DNA of 64,000 nt. Origin: Liolophura sinensis (lineage: Eukaryota; Mollusca; Polyplacophora; Chitonida; Chitonidae). Within the stretch, counting starts at the first letter, position 1. Each line of letters starts with the position of its first letter. The stretch covers positions 4,029,991-4,093,990 of the forward strand of contig NC_088297.1 of assembly GCF_032854445.1 (NCBI RefSeq), given 5' to 3'. Both the position numbers and the translations under genes were made by a program. The notes under the pieces are model-generated. The model was given only the letters and a program-made list of their open reading frames with translations, searched no databases and was not told where the DNA came from. Positions 1-11,137 of the stretch are shown here, one piece after another.

Positions 1-1393
1 AGACAACCTGTGGTGTTGTCATTGGAGGCGGATTTCCATCCTTGGTTACTATCACTGTCAAAGACAGCGTGCTAGATTTGGGTGGTATGCCATCATCGGT
101 TGCCATGACAACCATCTGAAATTTTTGACCAATCAAAAATGGCTTTTGTCTCTGCAAAGATCCAGTGGTTTGGTCCAGTGAAAAATCTTTTGGTTTATTG
201 AAGCTGTAAGTGATGCTATCCCCATCCTCATCTGTTGCCTTGACAACCAACACTTCACCTTCAGCCAATCCCTCGGCAACATAAAACACTGGCTGCAAAA
301 TGTCCGCAAATATAGGATAATGGGAGTTCATTGGTCCAAAAACCAATTCATATTGCACACTTTCTTGGAAACTAGAGTCATGGTGATCTATAAAATGAGC
401 TAAATTTCTCTGTTCTATATAGGATGTTGACCATGAGTTTGTTACTGGTAATGCTCTTGTTAAAGTCTTGCAAGAAGCTGTTAACAAAGCATTCCCGCGT
501 AAAACCTGAGCAACGATGTTATCGTCTACCTGAACATACCCCCAGCCAGACTTCAAAACTTTGACTTCCACACGTATGATGGAGTATCTTTTAGCACCTT
601 TATGCTCATTGCGGTCAAAGCTCACGCTTTCAACAACCCACTGCACAACATCGTGCACAGCCTGACCATCGAATCCGTCGTACAGCCACTCTGGAATGCT
701 GTTAAAATCGTCGTCAACGAGGAATGCTGGGATAGGTGAACCACTCTCTGACAAAACCGTTACACGATGAAACAAATGATGATGGTCAACTTGAGTGATA
801 TTTGTTAAGTATGAGTTTCCGTATAAATCGCTGTTGGCAAAAGTCAAATTGAAACCCTTTATGACAACGGAAGTGTTCGATGTTATACCCCACTCTACTG
901 TTGAACTTGTGTTGGGTGACATGTCTCCAATGTCTACAGACAGTGTTGGCAAAACATTTCCACCAGCTAACCGAGTGAATGTAACCTGGAAAGGGATAGA
1001 ATGTCCACCAGATGTCACGTTTAGGTGAAAATTGATTAAGGTGAGATTACGGCACAATCCGGCACCGTTGTTGGTTACCATGGCAGCGACTGTTGATGAA
1101 CAGTTGGCTCGCGGAACCGAGGACAGATTATTACGGGAAAGATTTGAATCGTAAAATAAGCGCAGGGTGACATTTTCTACTGGCACAATGATCATGTAAT
1201 TTGGGGATAATTCTTGCAGAAAATCCCCGCCGGCTACCTGATAGGTCATTTTGCAGCCAACATAAAACAAGGTTTTTTCCTAAGGCAGCTGAACAGTTAA
1301 GAGGAACGATTATCCAATCAGCAGAGGCCACCACTCCTGCTGCTAGGCGACCAGTACCATCCACTCCCATGATTCCAGATAAAGATGGCTTCC
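1..1393 (-). CDS. Exon e29: CARDB-like repeat and cadherin repeat (runs off left edge; one apparent frameshift)
   Basis: At least 1393 bp from acceptor ttttgtgcag. The first part reads GKPSLSGIMGVDGTGRLAAG then ASADWIIVPLN; the long second part reads LFYVGCKMTYQVAGGDFLQE, then LPTLSVDIGDMSPNTSSTVE. A shift of one base separates them at the six-T run 1273-1278 (six A on the coding strand); five A would keep one open frame. This is an assembly or sequencing error or a real frameshift. The last ~110 residues are a cadherin-like repeat: HYPIFADILQPVFYVAEGLA, KATDEDGDSITYSF, DDGIPPKSSTLSLTVIV with D-x-D and D-G-x-P calcium-site motifs. No stop reaches position 1. Confidence 0.9.
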
Positions 1394-1868
1394 CTGCACA
1401 AAACAAAGGTATGATTTGCAGGTGAATTTGCTTTTTACTAATTAACCAAACTGGTGTTTGACAAGCACGGTAAAATCTTATTTATGGTTCACTAGTAAGT
1501 TATGGAAGTATTACATTTTTATAGTTTATCAAAAATATCCTAAAACACAGTTGTTGTTGTTAAATGACAAAGCCATTAGGCTTCAAGTTGACCCTCCTGT
1601 TTCAAACTTTAAATTCTTCAAATGCAACTGGATGAAAAAGCAATATATATCCTGTAAAATTTTAAACCAATCTGACTCAATATGCTTTCGCCCTGCTCAT
1701 AAAAAGTGAACTAATTTTGTAAGTTTTCGTCAAGTGGTTCTGTAGATGTCGTCGTTTTGTCAAAGAGTTTACAGACAGACGGACAAACTTATGGTTATGC
1801 CATGATTAAGAGTAAAACTGGCATACTTAGGCAATAATTGACACTGAAACTGTTGAATCTAACTGTAC

Positions 1869-2055
1869 CTATTGAGAAACAGTTCTGCTCCACAGTTTCA
1901 TGTTTGTGCATGGCCTGAAAGTCAAGTTCCAGTTTTATATTCTGCATCACGGGGCCAGCTGTGTTGTCTAGTTTCACTTTCACTCTGACCTCCTCCCCGA
2001 CTCTCACGTCAGATTTCTCCACTTCCACTGCGGCAGTGGTGCAACCTTCCTCAAG
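1869..2055 (-). CDS. Exon e28: CARDB-like repeat, first half
   Basis: 187 bp, 62 codons plus one base, acceptor ggctgacag, donor G|GTACAG. It encodes LEEGCTTAAVEVEKSDVRVG, then EEVRVKVKLDNTAGPVMQNI and KLELDFQAMH. V-x-V-x-L-D-N-x-A-x-x-x-x-x-N-I-x-L-x-L is the adhesion-type repeat seen in e20 and e22. Fifty bases of this exon (1940-1989) occur again, perfectly and inverted, at 5944-5993 inside the e25-e26 intron. Confidence 0.9.
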
Positions 2056-2290
2056 CTGTCAGCCAAAAAGACAACTCAAACATCAATAATTTTAACAAGA
2101 TATAAAGAATTCTGAAAAATCAATCAATATCAGAAGTAAGAGACTTAATGCCTGTTTCTGTATGTAATTTTACACACACTGTAATGATACACAAACACAA
2201 ACAGCAGATTACCCGTCCAGGTAAATGACCCCAATCTGGCCCCTGACTAAGCTGCACATTTGGCCTCATTCTGAGAATTCTCCTGGTCAC

Positions 2291-2566
2291 TATTTATTTG
2301 ATTATTTCATTTATTTGATTGGTGTTTTACGCCGTACTCAAGAATATTTCACTTATATGACGGCGGCCAGCATTATGGTGGAAGGAAACCGGGCACAGCC
2401 CGGGGGAAACCCACCACCATTCGCAGGTTGCCGCCAGACCTTCTCACACATGGCCGGAGAGCAAGCCAGCATGAGCTGGACTTGAACTCACAGCGACCGC
2501 ATTGGTGAGAGATTCCTGGGTCACCACGCTGTGCTAGCGCGCTAACCAACTGAGCCACGGAGGCCA
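2291..2566 (-). mobile_element. SINE-A copy, full length
   Basis: tRNA-derived head at the right, reading on the minus strand as GCCTCCGTGGCTCAGTTGG (A box) and GAGTTCAAGTCC (B box). The tail on the left is TATTTATTTGATT... (AATAAATA on the minus strand). A conserved central region contains CCGGGCTGTGCCCGGTTTCC. It lies in the intron between e28 and e27. Confidence 0.85.
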
Positions 2567-2804
2567 CCCGAAAGCCATTTGGAAAGTAGACTAAAGGATG
2601 ATGTCTTACTGGAAAAAGAAAAACATTTATTTTATTTGCCTCAAGGTAAGCCGGCATTTTTTTGAGAGAAAGCTCATTTGCTGTGATAAATGGTCCGAGA
2701 TCATGGCCACCAGTACCTCGATCTGAAACCAAGCGCCAGACACAGGGGTCAGAAACGAAAATTTGTAGCCTTGTGTTAGTAGCAAAGGATATACCAATGC
2801 TTAC

Positions 2805-2876
2805 CTTCTGTTTTGATTCCCAGAGATGAATTTTCAAGGTAGCATCAAACTGATCAAATATGGAGGTGTACCCCGA
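2805..2876 (-). CDS. Exon e27: short beta-sandwich lead-in
   Basis: 72 bp, exactly 24 codons, phase 0 both ends, acceptor tccttgcag, donor AAG|GTAAGC. It encodes SGYTSIFDQFDATLKIHLWE then SKQK. It lies between two SINE-A copies (2291-2566 and 2916-3181), 34 bp from the second, which was inserted with a perfect 12 bp target duplication that nearly touches the splice acceptor region. Confidence 0.84.
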
Positions 2877-2915
2877 CTGCAAGGAAAGACCATACAAAGA
2901 GTTACATCAATATTA

Positions 2916-3181
2916 TTTATTTATTTATTTGATTGGTGTTTTATGCCGTACTCAAGAATATTTCACTTATACGACAGCGGCCAGCATTATGGTGGGTGAA
3001 AACCGGGCACAGCCCGGAGGAAACCCACGACCATCTGCAGGTTGCTGCCAGACCTTCCCACTTACGGCCGGAGAGGAAGCCAGCATGAGCTGGACTTGAA
3101 CTCACAGCGACCACATTGGTGAGAAGCTCCTGGGTCATTACGCTGCGCTAGCACGCTAACCGACTGAGCCACGGAGGCCCC
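2916..3181 (-). mobile_element. SINE-A copy with perfect 12 bp target duplication
   Basis: Same family. Flanked by ACATCAATATTA at 2904-2915 and 3182-3193, a perfect target-site duplication, so the insertion is recent and intact. It sits about 30 bp from the acceptor side of e27. Confidence 0.9.
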
Positions 3182-3339
3182 ACATCAATATTAAACAAGT
3201 ATTGTGGAAGTATCGCGCAGCATTTACCCAACCCATGCCCCCGAAAAGTCTGAGCAGAAGGATCAAGGCTCCTACATGTACCTGTGTCAGTGTCCAAAAA
3301 AAGAGGAGAATTTTGCCAAAAATGGTCCATGCCGCCAAA

Positions 3340-4500
3340 GTATCCTGCTGAAGACATCAGACATGACACCCATCCTGTCACATTATACTGACATTAGACA
3401 TGACACCCATCCTGTCACATTATACTGACATTAGACATGACACCCATCCTGTCACATTATACTGACATCAGACATGACACCCATTCTGTCACATTATACT
3501 GACATCAGACATGACACCCATTCTGTCACATTATACTGACATCAGACATGACACCCATCCTGTCACATTATACTGACATCAGACATGACATACCATCCTG
3601 TCACATTATACTGACATTAGACATGACACCCATTCTGTCACATTATACTGACATCAGACATGACACCCATCCTGTCACATTATACTGACATCAGACATGA
3701 CATACCATCCTGTCACATTATACTGACATTAGACATGACACCCATCCTGTCACATTATACTGACATTAGACATGACACCCATCCTGTCACATTATACTGA
3801 CATCAGACATGACACCCATTCTGTCACATTATACTGACATCAGACATGACACCCATCCTGTCACATTATACTGACATCAGACATGACATACCATCCTGTC
3901 ACATTATACTGACATCAGACATGACACCCATCCTGTCACATTATACTGACATCAGACAAGACACCCCATCGTGTCACATTATACTGACATCAGGCATGAC
4001 ATACCATCCTGTCACATTATACTGACACCAGACATGACACCCATCGTGTCATATTATACTGACACCCGACATGACACCCATCCTGTCACATTATACTGAC
4101 ACCCGACATGACATCCATCCTGTCACATTATACTGACACCCAACATGACACCCATCCTGTCACATTATACTGACATCAGACATGACGCCCCATCATATCA
4201 CATTATACTGACATCAGACATGACATCCCATCCTGTCACATTATACTGACACCAGACATAACACCCCATCGTGTGTCATTATACTGACACCAGACATAAC
4301 ACCCCATCGTGTCTCATTATACTGACATCAGACATGACACCCCATCCTGTCACATTAAACTGACACCGAGCCAACCAGACCCGTTTCCTTGCCCTAACCT
4401 CTCAGTGCTCAGCGCCAAGTGAGGCAGTAACAAGTACCATTTTTAAAGTCTTTGGTATGACACGACCCAGGTTTGATACCAGGTCTCCCGATTTCGAGGC
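3340..4500 (-). mobile_element. SINE-B copy with internally expanded 37 bp repeat
   Basis: The ends (GCCGCCAAAGTATC at left; CCAACCAGACCCGTTTCC... and AGGTTTGATACCAGG at right) match other copies of this family at 35280-35490, 48195-48480 and 60960-61290. In those copies the segment GACACCAGACATGACACC...CATTATACTGACA occurs once; here it is repeated about 27 times from about 3353 to 4362. The tRNA-like B box (minus strand) lies near 4470-4490. Confidence 0.8.
3353..4362. repeat. 37 bp tandem array, about 27 copies
   Basis: Unit core CATCAGACATGACACCCATC...TGTCACATTATACTGA. Units differ by a few substitutions (CATC/CACC, CCATCC/CCCATC). It is nested inside the SINE-B copy. It has no coding potential. 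Confidence 0.92.
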
Positions 4501-4562
4501 GAGTTCAATCTAAACTAAAATCCCAAGAACATGGCGTCGACAGTAACATGTACCTCAGTGTG

Positions 4563-4713
4563 TATTTATTTATTTATTTGATTGGTGTTTTACGCCGTAC
4601 TCAAGAATATTTCACTTATACGACTGCGGTCAGCATTATAGTGGGAAGAAACCGAGCAAAGGGGAAACCCACGACCATCCACAGGTTGCTGGCAGACCTT
4701 CCCACTTGTGGCC
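4563..4713 (-). mobile_element. SINE-A copy, head-truncated
   Basis: Tail and central region only (TTTATTTATTTGATTGGTG through the CTTCCCACTTGTGGCC segment); the tRNA-like head is missing. Intron e26-e27. A short (AATC)n run follows at 4983-5007. Confidence 0.8.
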
Positions 4714-5039
4714 AAGCTCAGTGTATACTCCCAACCACGAGGCGCTGTAAGCTCTATCCTAGCACTGGGCAACAAAATTTGCAGGCAACAAGTGGCTGAC
4801 TGCGCTGAGATTAAGGGTGCTGTTTAAAGGTCATTGAAAGCCACATTTTTCTTCTATCATTATGGCAGAAAGTGTGTACATCACGTGAGAAATTTCCTCA
4901 GTGACCTGTCAAAGGTCGGAGATTTATGCCACCCACAAAACTCATTATCATCGTAAAATCGACAAAATTGAAGTGTGGTTATCAATCAATCAATCAATCA
5001 ATCAATCCCCCACTTGTGCTCCCCAAACTCCTAACTCGC

Positions 5040-5325
5040 CTGCTTCACAGCCTTAGTTTCTGTGTGGTAAGTCCTCCATCCTGATTGGACGATATCGTAC
5101 GCCATGACATCATCACTGGCCAGGGTTGTGAGAGTGCCACCCTCCCAGGCAGAGACAGTGTTATTCCATCTGTGTAGGAAATTGGTCAAAACCCTCTGTG
5201 TGGAGATTTTGGCAGAATTCAGGATAGTGTGATACTCCTTACTGGTCACCAACAGACCACCATCACTTGAGTCCCAGACGGATTTCTTAAATTTCTCAAA
5301 CCATGCCGATTCCTTGAGGTTGAAA
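5040..5325 (-). CDS. Exon e26: helical segment with a GC-AG donor
   Basis: 286 bp, 95 codons with one leading base, acceptor ctcattccag. It encodes FNLKESAWFEKFKKSVWDSS, then EYHTILNSAKISTQRVLTNF, RWNNTVSAWEGG and TYHTETKAVKQ. The donor is CAG|GCGAGT, a GC-AG splice site; the only nearby GT would run past the TAG. Ending here gives phase 0 and joins KAVKQ to SGYTSIF in e27. No catalytic motif is seen. Confidence 0.84.
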
Positions 5326-5439
5326 CTGGAATGAGAAAGCAAAACATGACGAAGAAGCATTCTGAGAGTATTGCTTTTGAGAAATATTGCAATATCATTT
5401 TGAGCCTTCAGAATGACAGCTACATTAAATTTGACTGTC

Positions 5440-5745
5440 TGTATTCTTTCCCTATTCACCCAATACTCTATCTTGTAAATAATGTTTCATTGTTAAACTC
5501 CATTTCTTTTTATTTATTTATTCATTCAGTCAGAAACATTAGTGTCTGTACCTGTCGCCCAATCCTCTATCTTGTGAAACAATGTTTCATTGTTAAACTC
5601 CATTTCTTTTTATTTATTTATTTATTCATTCAGTCAGAAACATTATCGTCTGTATCTGACACATCACCCAATCCTCTATCTTGTGAAACAATGTTTCATT
5701 GATAAACTCCATTTCTTTTCATTTATTTATTTATTTATTTATTTC
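5440..5745. repeat. Three tandem copies of a ~100-109 bp unit
   Basis: Each unit contains CAATCCTCTATCTTGTGAAA, TGTTTCATTG(T/A)TAAACTCC and a TTTATTTATTT run. It is intronic (e25-e26); open frames across it are chance. Confidence 0.85.
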
Positions 5746-5943
5746 AGTCTTATATACGTAGACTATGGCGTACATTTGTTTCCATGTATTAATTACATAC
5801 AGTTTGTCATTCTTATAAGTATAGGTTATGATAAATTATTATTGTGACATGTATCTAGAAGGCTTTGGGCAAGAACAATTTCTTTGTAAAACCCTTCGTA
5901 AAATAAACATATTATTATTACCATGAATATTATTATATGTTGC

Positions 5944-5993
5944 GTCAGAGTGAAAGTGAAACTAGACAACACAGCTGGCCCCGTGATGCAGAA
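5944..5993 (+). pseudogene. 50 bp inverted, perfect copy of part of exon e28
   Basis: GTCAGAGTGAAAGTGAAACT ... GTGATGCAGAA is identical, base for base, to the coding strand of 1989-1940 but lies on the opposite strand, in the intron between e25 and e26. The surrounding bases do not match e28. A transcript of the host gene would contain both the exon and its complement. Confidence 0.9.
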
Positions 5994-6287
5994 GCCTTTT
6001 TGGAGTGCATGCATTGTTAACTGAGACAATATAGTAATAATTAATTTAATAGTTTCCAAAAGTTACAGTTGTCCATTCTAACTTTACATCATACTCAAAA
6101 TAAATATACAAAAAAAAAAAAACATAAAACATTATTACGGATGAATGGGCCAGTTTTATATTTTTTACCATCCTCTGACGTTTCATTTGAAAATGAAATC
6201 AATTGATCTGGCCTTAAAACAACAGTATAAATTGCTGCCGCCTACACTGTTGTGTTGTATAATCAGGTCCTTGTGAACAAAACTTAC

Positions 6288-6437
6288 ATCTCATCATTGC
6301 CAAATATGTGAGAGACAAGGTGGAGAAAACGGTCAATTCTCGTGGCAGACAATAATGCTTTGGCCAGAGCTCCTGTCTCTCTGCTGTGCTGCCCCCTGGT
6401 GGTGGCATTACAAAACTCCCAAGTCTCCGACAGACAT
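6288..6437 (-). CDS. Exon e25: helical segment
   Basis: 150 bp, 1 base + 49 codons + 2 bases, strong donor AT|GTAAGT. It encodes RCLSETWEFCNATTRGQHSR, then LAKALLSATRIDRFLHLVSH and IFGNDE. It lacks an ATG and is placed by phase between e24 (AG+A) and e26 (AT+T). It looks alpha-helical. The other two frames contain stops, which supports this frame. Confidence 0.82.
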
Positions 6438-6539
6438 CTGGCAAACAACAACACACAGCCTGTTCAAACATTCTGCATTCGTGAATATTCATTCTGTTTT
6501 AATAATACACAACTAGTCAAGTGCCACATTCTGCATTAA

Positions 6540-6815
6540 TTTATTTATTTATCTGATTGATGGTTTATTGCCGAACTTTTCCGATGTTTCCGATGCCGGA
6601 CAAGTTTATGGATGGACGGATAACCCAGGATAAACCAGTGATCTTTGGTGAGTTACTGGCGATCCCTCCCACAAGTGACATATATGACATTGACGGAAAG
6701 AATACAGTTCCCAGATACCTTCATGCAAGACCACCCAAAAATCATGATTTTTTATTTGCTGGAAGAATTATACCAGCAGGAAAAGCTAGAAAGTTCACTT
6801 ACCAATAACAATTAA
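6540..6815. mobile_element. Degenerate SINE-like sequence
   Basis: It begins TTTATTTATTTATCTGATTGATGGTTTATTGCC, then carries CAGTGATCTTTGGTGAGTTACTGGCGATC-like text shared with the SINE-D family (AAACCACTGACCTTTGGCAAGTTACT). It is diverged, and the open frame through it is not a gene. Confidence 0.55.
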
Positions 6816-6817
6816 GA

Positions 6818-9296
6818 CTCAACCCAGGTCTTGTGTGACCTACTGTAACAATTTATTTGCCAGCACCTTAACCTCAACCAACCCAGGTCTTGTGTAACCT
6901 ACTGTAATGATTGATGGGCCAGTACCTTAACCTTGACCAACCCAGGTCCTGTGTGACCTACTGTAACAATTTATGGGCCAGTACCTTAACCTCCACCAAC
7001 CCAGGTCTTGTGTGACCTACTGTAATGATTGATGGGCCAGTACTTTAACCTCCACCAACTCAGGTCTTGTGTGACCTGCTGTAACGATCGATGGGTCAGT
7101 ACCTTAACCTCTCCACCCAGACCTTGTGAGACCTACTGTAACGATTGATGGGCCAGTACCTTAACCTCCACCAACCCAGGTGTTGTGTGACCTACTGTAA
7201 CGATTGATGGGCCAGTACCTTAACCTTCACCAACCCAGGTCTTGTGTAACCTACTGTAATGATCGATGGGCCAGTACCGTAACCTCCACCAACCCAGGTC
7301 TTGTGTGGCCTACTGTAACGAGTGATGGGCCAGTACCTTAACCTCCACCAACCCAGGTCTTGTGTGACCTACTGTAATGATTGATGGGCCAGTACCTTAA
7401 CCTCCACCAACCCAGGTCTTGTGTAACCTACTGTAATGATTGATGGGCCAGTACCTTAACCTTGACCAACCCAGGTCTTGTGTGACCTACTGTAATGATT
7501 GATGGGCCAGTACCTTAACCTCCACCAACCCAGATCTTGTGTGACCTGCTGTAACGATCGATGGGTCAGTACCTTAACCTTCACCAACCCAGGTCTTGTG
7601 TGACCTACTGTAATGATTGATGGGCCAGTACCTTAACCTCAACCAACTCAGGTCTTGTGTGACCTACTGTAATGAATGATAGGCCAGTACCTTAACCTCA
7701 ACCAACCCAGGCCTTGTGTGACCTACTGTAATGATTGATGGGTCAGTACCTTAACCTCAACCAACCCAGGTCTTGTGTGACCTACTGTAATGATCGATGG
7801 GTCAGTGCCTTAACCTCCACCAACCCAGGCCTTGTGTGACCTACTGTAATGATTGATGGGTCAGTACCTTAACCTCAACCAACCCAGGTCTTCTGTGACC
7901 TACTGTAATGACTGATGGGCCAGTACCTTAACCTCAACCAACCCAGGTCTTGTGTGACCTACTGTAAAGATTGATGGGCCAGTACCTTAACCTCAACCAA
8001 CCCAGGTCTTGTGTGACCTGCTGTAACGATCGATGGGCCAGTACCTTAACCTCAACCAACCCAGGTCTTGTGTGACCTACTGTAAAGATTGATGGGCCAG
8101 TACCTTAACCTCAACCAACCCAGATCTTGTGTGACCTGCTGTAACGATCGATGGGTCAGTACCTTAACCTCAACCAACCCAGGCCTTGTGTGACCTGCTG
8201 TAACGATCGATGGGTCAGTACCTTAACCTCAACCAACCCAGGTCTTGTGTAACCTACTGTAATGATTGATGGGCCAGTACCTTAACCTTGACCAACCCAG
8301 GTCTTGTGTAACCTACTGTAATGATTGATGGGTCAGTACCTTAACCTCAACCAACCCAGATCTTGTGTGACCTGCTGTAACGATCGATGGGTCAGTACCT
8401 TAACCTCCACCAACCCAGGCCTTGTGTGACCTACTGTAAAGATTGATGGGTCAGTACCTTAACCTCAACCAACCCAGGTCTTGTGTGACCTACTGTAACG
8501 AGTGATGGGCCAGTACCTTAACCTCCACCAACCCAGGTCTTGTGTGACCTACTGTAATGATTGATGGGCCAGTACCTTAACCTCGACCAACCCAGGTCTT
8601 GTGTAACCTACTGTAATGATCGATGGGTCAGTGCCTTAACCTCCACCAACCCAGGCCTTGTGTGACCTACTGTAATGATTGATGGGCCAGTACCTTAACC
8701 TCAACCAACCCAGGTGTTGTGTGACCTACTGTAATGATTAATGGGCCAGTACCTTAACCTCAACCAACCCAGGTCTTGTGTGACCTACTGTAATGATTGA
8801 TGGGCCAGTACCTTAACCTCAACCAACCCAGGTCTTGTGTGACCTACTGTAAAGATTGATGGGCCAGTACCTTAACCTCAACCAACCCAGGTCTTGTGTG
8901 ACCTGCTGTAAAGATTGATGGGCCAGTACCTTAACCTCTCCACCCAGACCTTGTGTGACCTACTGTAATGATTGATGGGCCAGTACTTTAACCTCCACCA
9001 ACCCAGATCTTGTGTGACCTGCTGTAACGATCGATGGGTCAGTATCTTAACCTCTCCACCCAGACCTTGTGAGACCTACTGTAACAATTGATGGGCCAGT
9101 GCCTTAACCTCAACCAACCCAGGTCTTGTGTGACCTACTGTAATGATTGATGGGCCAGTACCTTAACATCAAAGAACCCAGGTCTTGTGTGACCTACTGT
9201 AATGATGGATGGGTCAGTACCTTAACCTCCACCAACCCAGGTCTTGTGAGACCTACTGTAACGATTGATGGGCCAGTGCCTTAACCTCCACCAAGC
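6818..9296. repeat. 59 bp tandem array, about 42 copies
   Basis: Unit CCCAGGTCTTGTGTGACCTA then CTGTAATGATTGATGGGCCA and GTACCTTAACCTCCACCAA. Sub-variants (AACGATCGATGGG, AAAGATTGATGGG, CTCTCCACCCAGACC) recur in blocks, indicating unequal exchange. It fills the e24-e25 intron almost to the e24 donor, ending 40 bp from that exon. Confidence 0.95.
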
Positions 9297-9336
9297 AGGT
9301 AAATTTATTTATCCAGAGCTATAATTAGCTACATAC

Positions 9337-9610
9337 CTGATATTAGCCTGCAACGCTTTACATTTGTCACAATGTACATTGATAACACAGGTAAATGCCG
9401 TGTCCAAAGCCCCTATGACAAAAGCTAGCGCATTGGTTGACAATCCTAGGTCTGACAGCGCTCTACCGCAGCCTTCCATTGGCTGGAAATCCAAGGAACA
9501 CCTTTTGACCTTTGACCCCATGCAGTCACATGACAAGTGAGTGAGAGGTGCCAGCTGCAGTTTATTGGCTGGGAAAATTTTCAGATTTTCACTGTGCCTT
9601 GTGGTTAAAT
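9337..9610 (-). CDS. Exon e24: cysteine-rich segment
   Basis: 274 bp. It opens with AT (completing Asp with e23) and ends AG (completing Arg with e25). It encodes TTRHSENLKIFPANKLQLAP, then LSCDCMGSKVKRCSLDFQPM, GCGRALSDLGLST and CVINVHCDKCKALQANI. Eight cysteines plus a hydrophobic Ala/Gly/Leu stretch (ALAFVIGALDTAFTCVI) make a compact Cys-rich linker module. I recognise its place in the domain run but have no family name. The middle stretch is too polar and short to call a membrane span. Confidence 0.85.
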
Positions 9611-9714
9611 CTGAAATAGAGAAAATTATTTTAAGCTGTTGATCAATGGGAAATATAAGCAATGGATACAGTTAACTGATATTCAAGTAATCACACCTGC
9701 AAATATATTTACTT

Positions 9715-9935
9715 CTTTATTTGATTGGTGATTTTTACTGTTCTCAAGAATATTTCACTTATTCAATGGCAGCCAGCATTATGGCAGGAACCAGGCAGAG
9801 AAGAGCTCAGTGGAAACCCACGACCATCGGCAGGTTGCTAGAAAAAACCCTTCCACGTAGAACCGAAGAGGAAACCATCAGGAGCTAACCACAATGATGA
9901 GAGGCTCCGGAATCATTCTGCTGCAGTAGATATGC
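9715..9935 (-). mobile_element. SINE-A copy, diverged
   Basis: TTTATTTGATTGGTGATTTTTACTG and GGCAGCCAGCATTATGGCAG match the family with many changes. Intron e23-e24. Confidence 0.7.
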
Positions 9936-9949
9936 AGTAGATATAAATG

Positions 9950-10150
9950 ACATCACATACAATCAATGGTGTGGTAAACCACAGACCCTGGGCGAGCTAC
10001 TGACAAACTTTCCCAGGCGTGGAATATATATAATGGCCGAACGATCAATGTTCACTGATTGTTGCTCACGGAATAGTGAGAGCGCAGGAATCCATAAATT
10101 CCCCGTCGAAGGCTGGGATTGAACTCAAACTGACACACGTGTTAACCACC
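9950..10150 (-). mobile_element. SINE-D fragment
   Basis: GTGGTAAACCACAGACCCTG, GAGCTACTGACAAACTTTCCCA and the B-box-like TGGGATTGAACTCAAA match the family best seen at 37580-37960. Confidence 0.6.
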
Positions 10151-10179
10151 ACTCAATTCCAATATGAGTAAGAAACTAC

Positions 10180-10265
10180 CTGGCAGTGGGTCATGGCTAA
10201 GTGGTGGCGCTACTCGCATTTCAATCGTCAGGTCGCGTGTTCAATCCCAGCCTTGGACCATGCAG
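10180..10265 (+). mobile_element. tRNA-like SINE head
   Basis: GGTCATGGCTAAGTGGTGGC (A-box-like) and CGCGTGTTCAATCCCAGC (B-box-like) on the plus strand are spaced as in a tRNA. No complete acceptor stem or anticodon arm is clear, so this is a SINE head rather than a tRNA gene. Confidence 0.6.
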
Positions 10266-10384
10266 TTTGAACATTTTCGTGCTTCCCATCTTCTTGGGGC
10301 ACTGATGGCAATACTGTAATTTTTCATGTTTTGGTGTTTATTTAAGCATATTCTGAGAACATTGTTCTGCATAGACTTTTTTTT

Positions 10385-10680
10385 CATATTTTTTGTGAAG
10401 TTCTGAATTTGGCCAACACAACCAATATAGTTTTGTCTCCTAAATCAAATGAGAAAGGTGTATAAACTGCACTGAAAGTTGTTCCTTTATATGTGAAAAG
10501 TTTTGAAAAGTAAGATAAGGCCGCAAGACATTCAATTATTGTTTTATGAGCGGAATAATTCTTTTTCCAATGTTGGAATAGACGGAGTATAAAAAATAAA
10601 TATAAGAGTTGAAAATAATCTAATCTGTGGAAAACACAGACTTTTTCGACAATTTTATCTGTTGAAGACATCATGAAGAC
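10385..10680. repeat. Dispersed repeat family E, copy 1
   Basis: TTTTGTGAAGTTCTGAATTTGGCCAAC, TAGTTTTGTCTCCTAAATCAAA and GAAAGGTGTATAAACTGCACTGAAAG recur at 38030-38235 and 41655-41790. No coding capacity or termini were identified. Confidence 0.65.
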
Positions 10681-11137
10681 ATCATAAAGACTACAGAACT
10701 GGACAAAATAAAAGGTGGATTTTCAATTTTTAGTGTCTTCTTAGTGTTGACTCACCCATAAAACACAAATAAGCTATTGGGTTACTTGAAGTTTCAAGCA
10801 ACAAGCCTTTAAAAAATGTGATATACCAGTACTATAGTTCTTCAACGTTTCTGATAAACCACTGTGGTTGCACTGAAATATTCAGTGGATTTCATGAATA
10901 CGATTATAATTGAAATAATACCAAAAATCATCTGTTTGAGTCATTAAAGATGCAAGCTTCATAAAACTGTGCCATTTATTGCTCTACATCCCACAGTTCT
11001 CTCAGAATGTTTCAAAATATTTGTCAAGTGGTGGTTTAAAAGGTCGAAGAATTAGATATGTGACAGACGACAAAACTCTCCACACACTGATGATTTACTC
11101 GTAGTAAGCCATCAAAGTAATCTGAACAAGTTCACAC

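Noticed and set aside
1273-1278. A short intron explaining the e29 frame break
   Set aside because: No GT donor sits in a place that would retain the conserved ADWIIVPLN and FYVGC stretches on both sides.
1131-1406. 91-codon frame ending ...ILRFKSFP as a separate small gene
   Set aside because: Its first half is the start of exon e29 and its second half is the out-of-frame shadow after the A6 run.
3340-9300. CRISPR-like regular repeats
   Set aside because: Units are contiguous with no unique spacers, and the sequence is eukaryotic with spliced genes.
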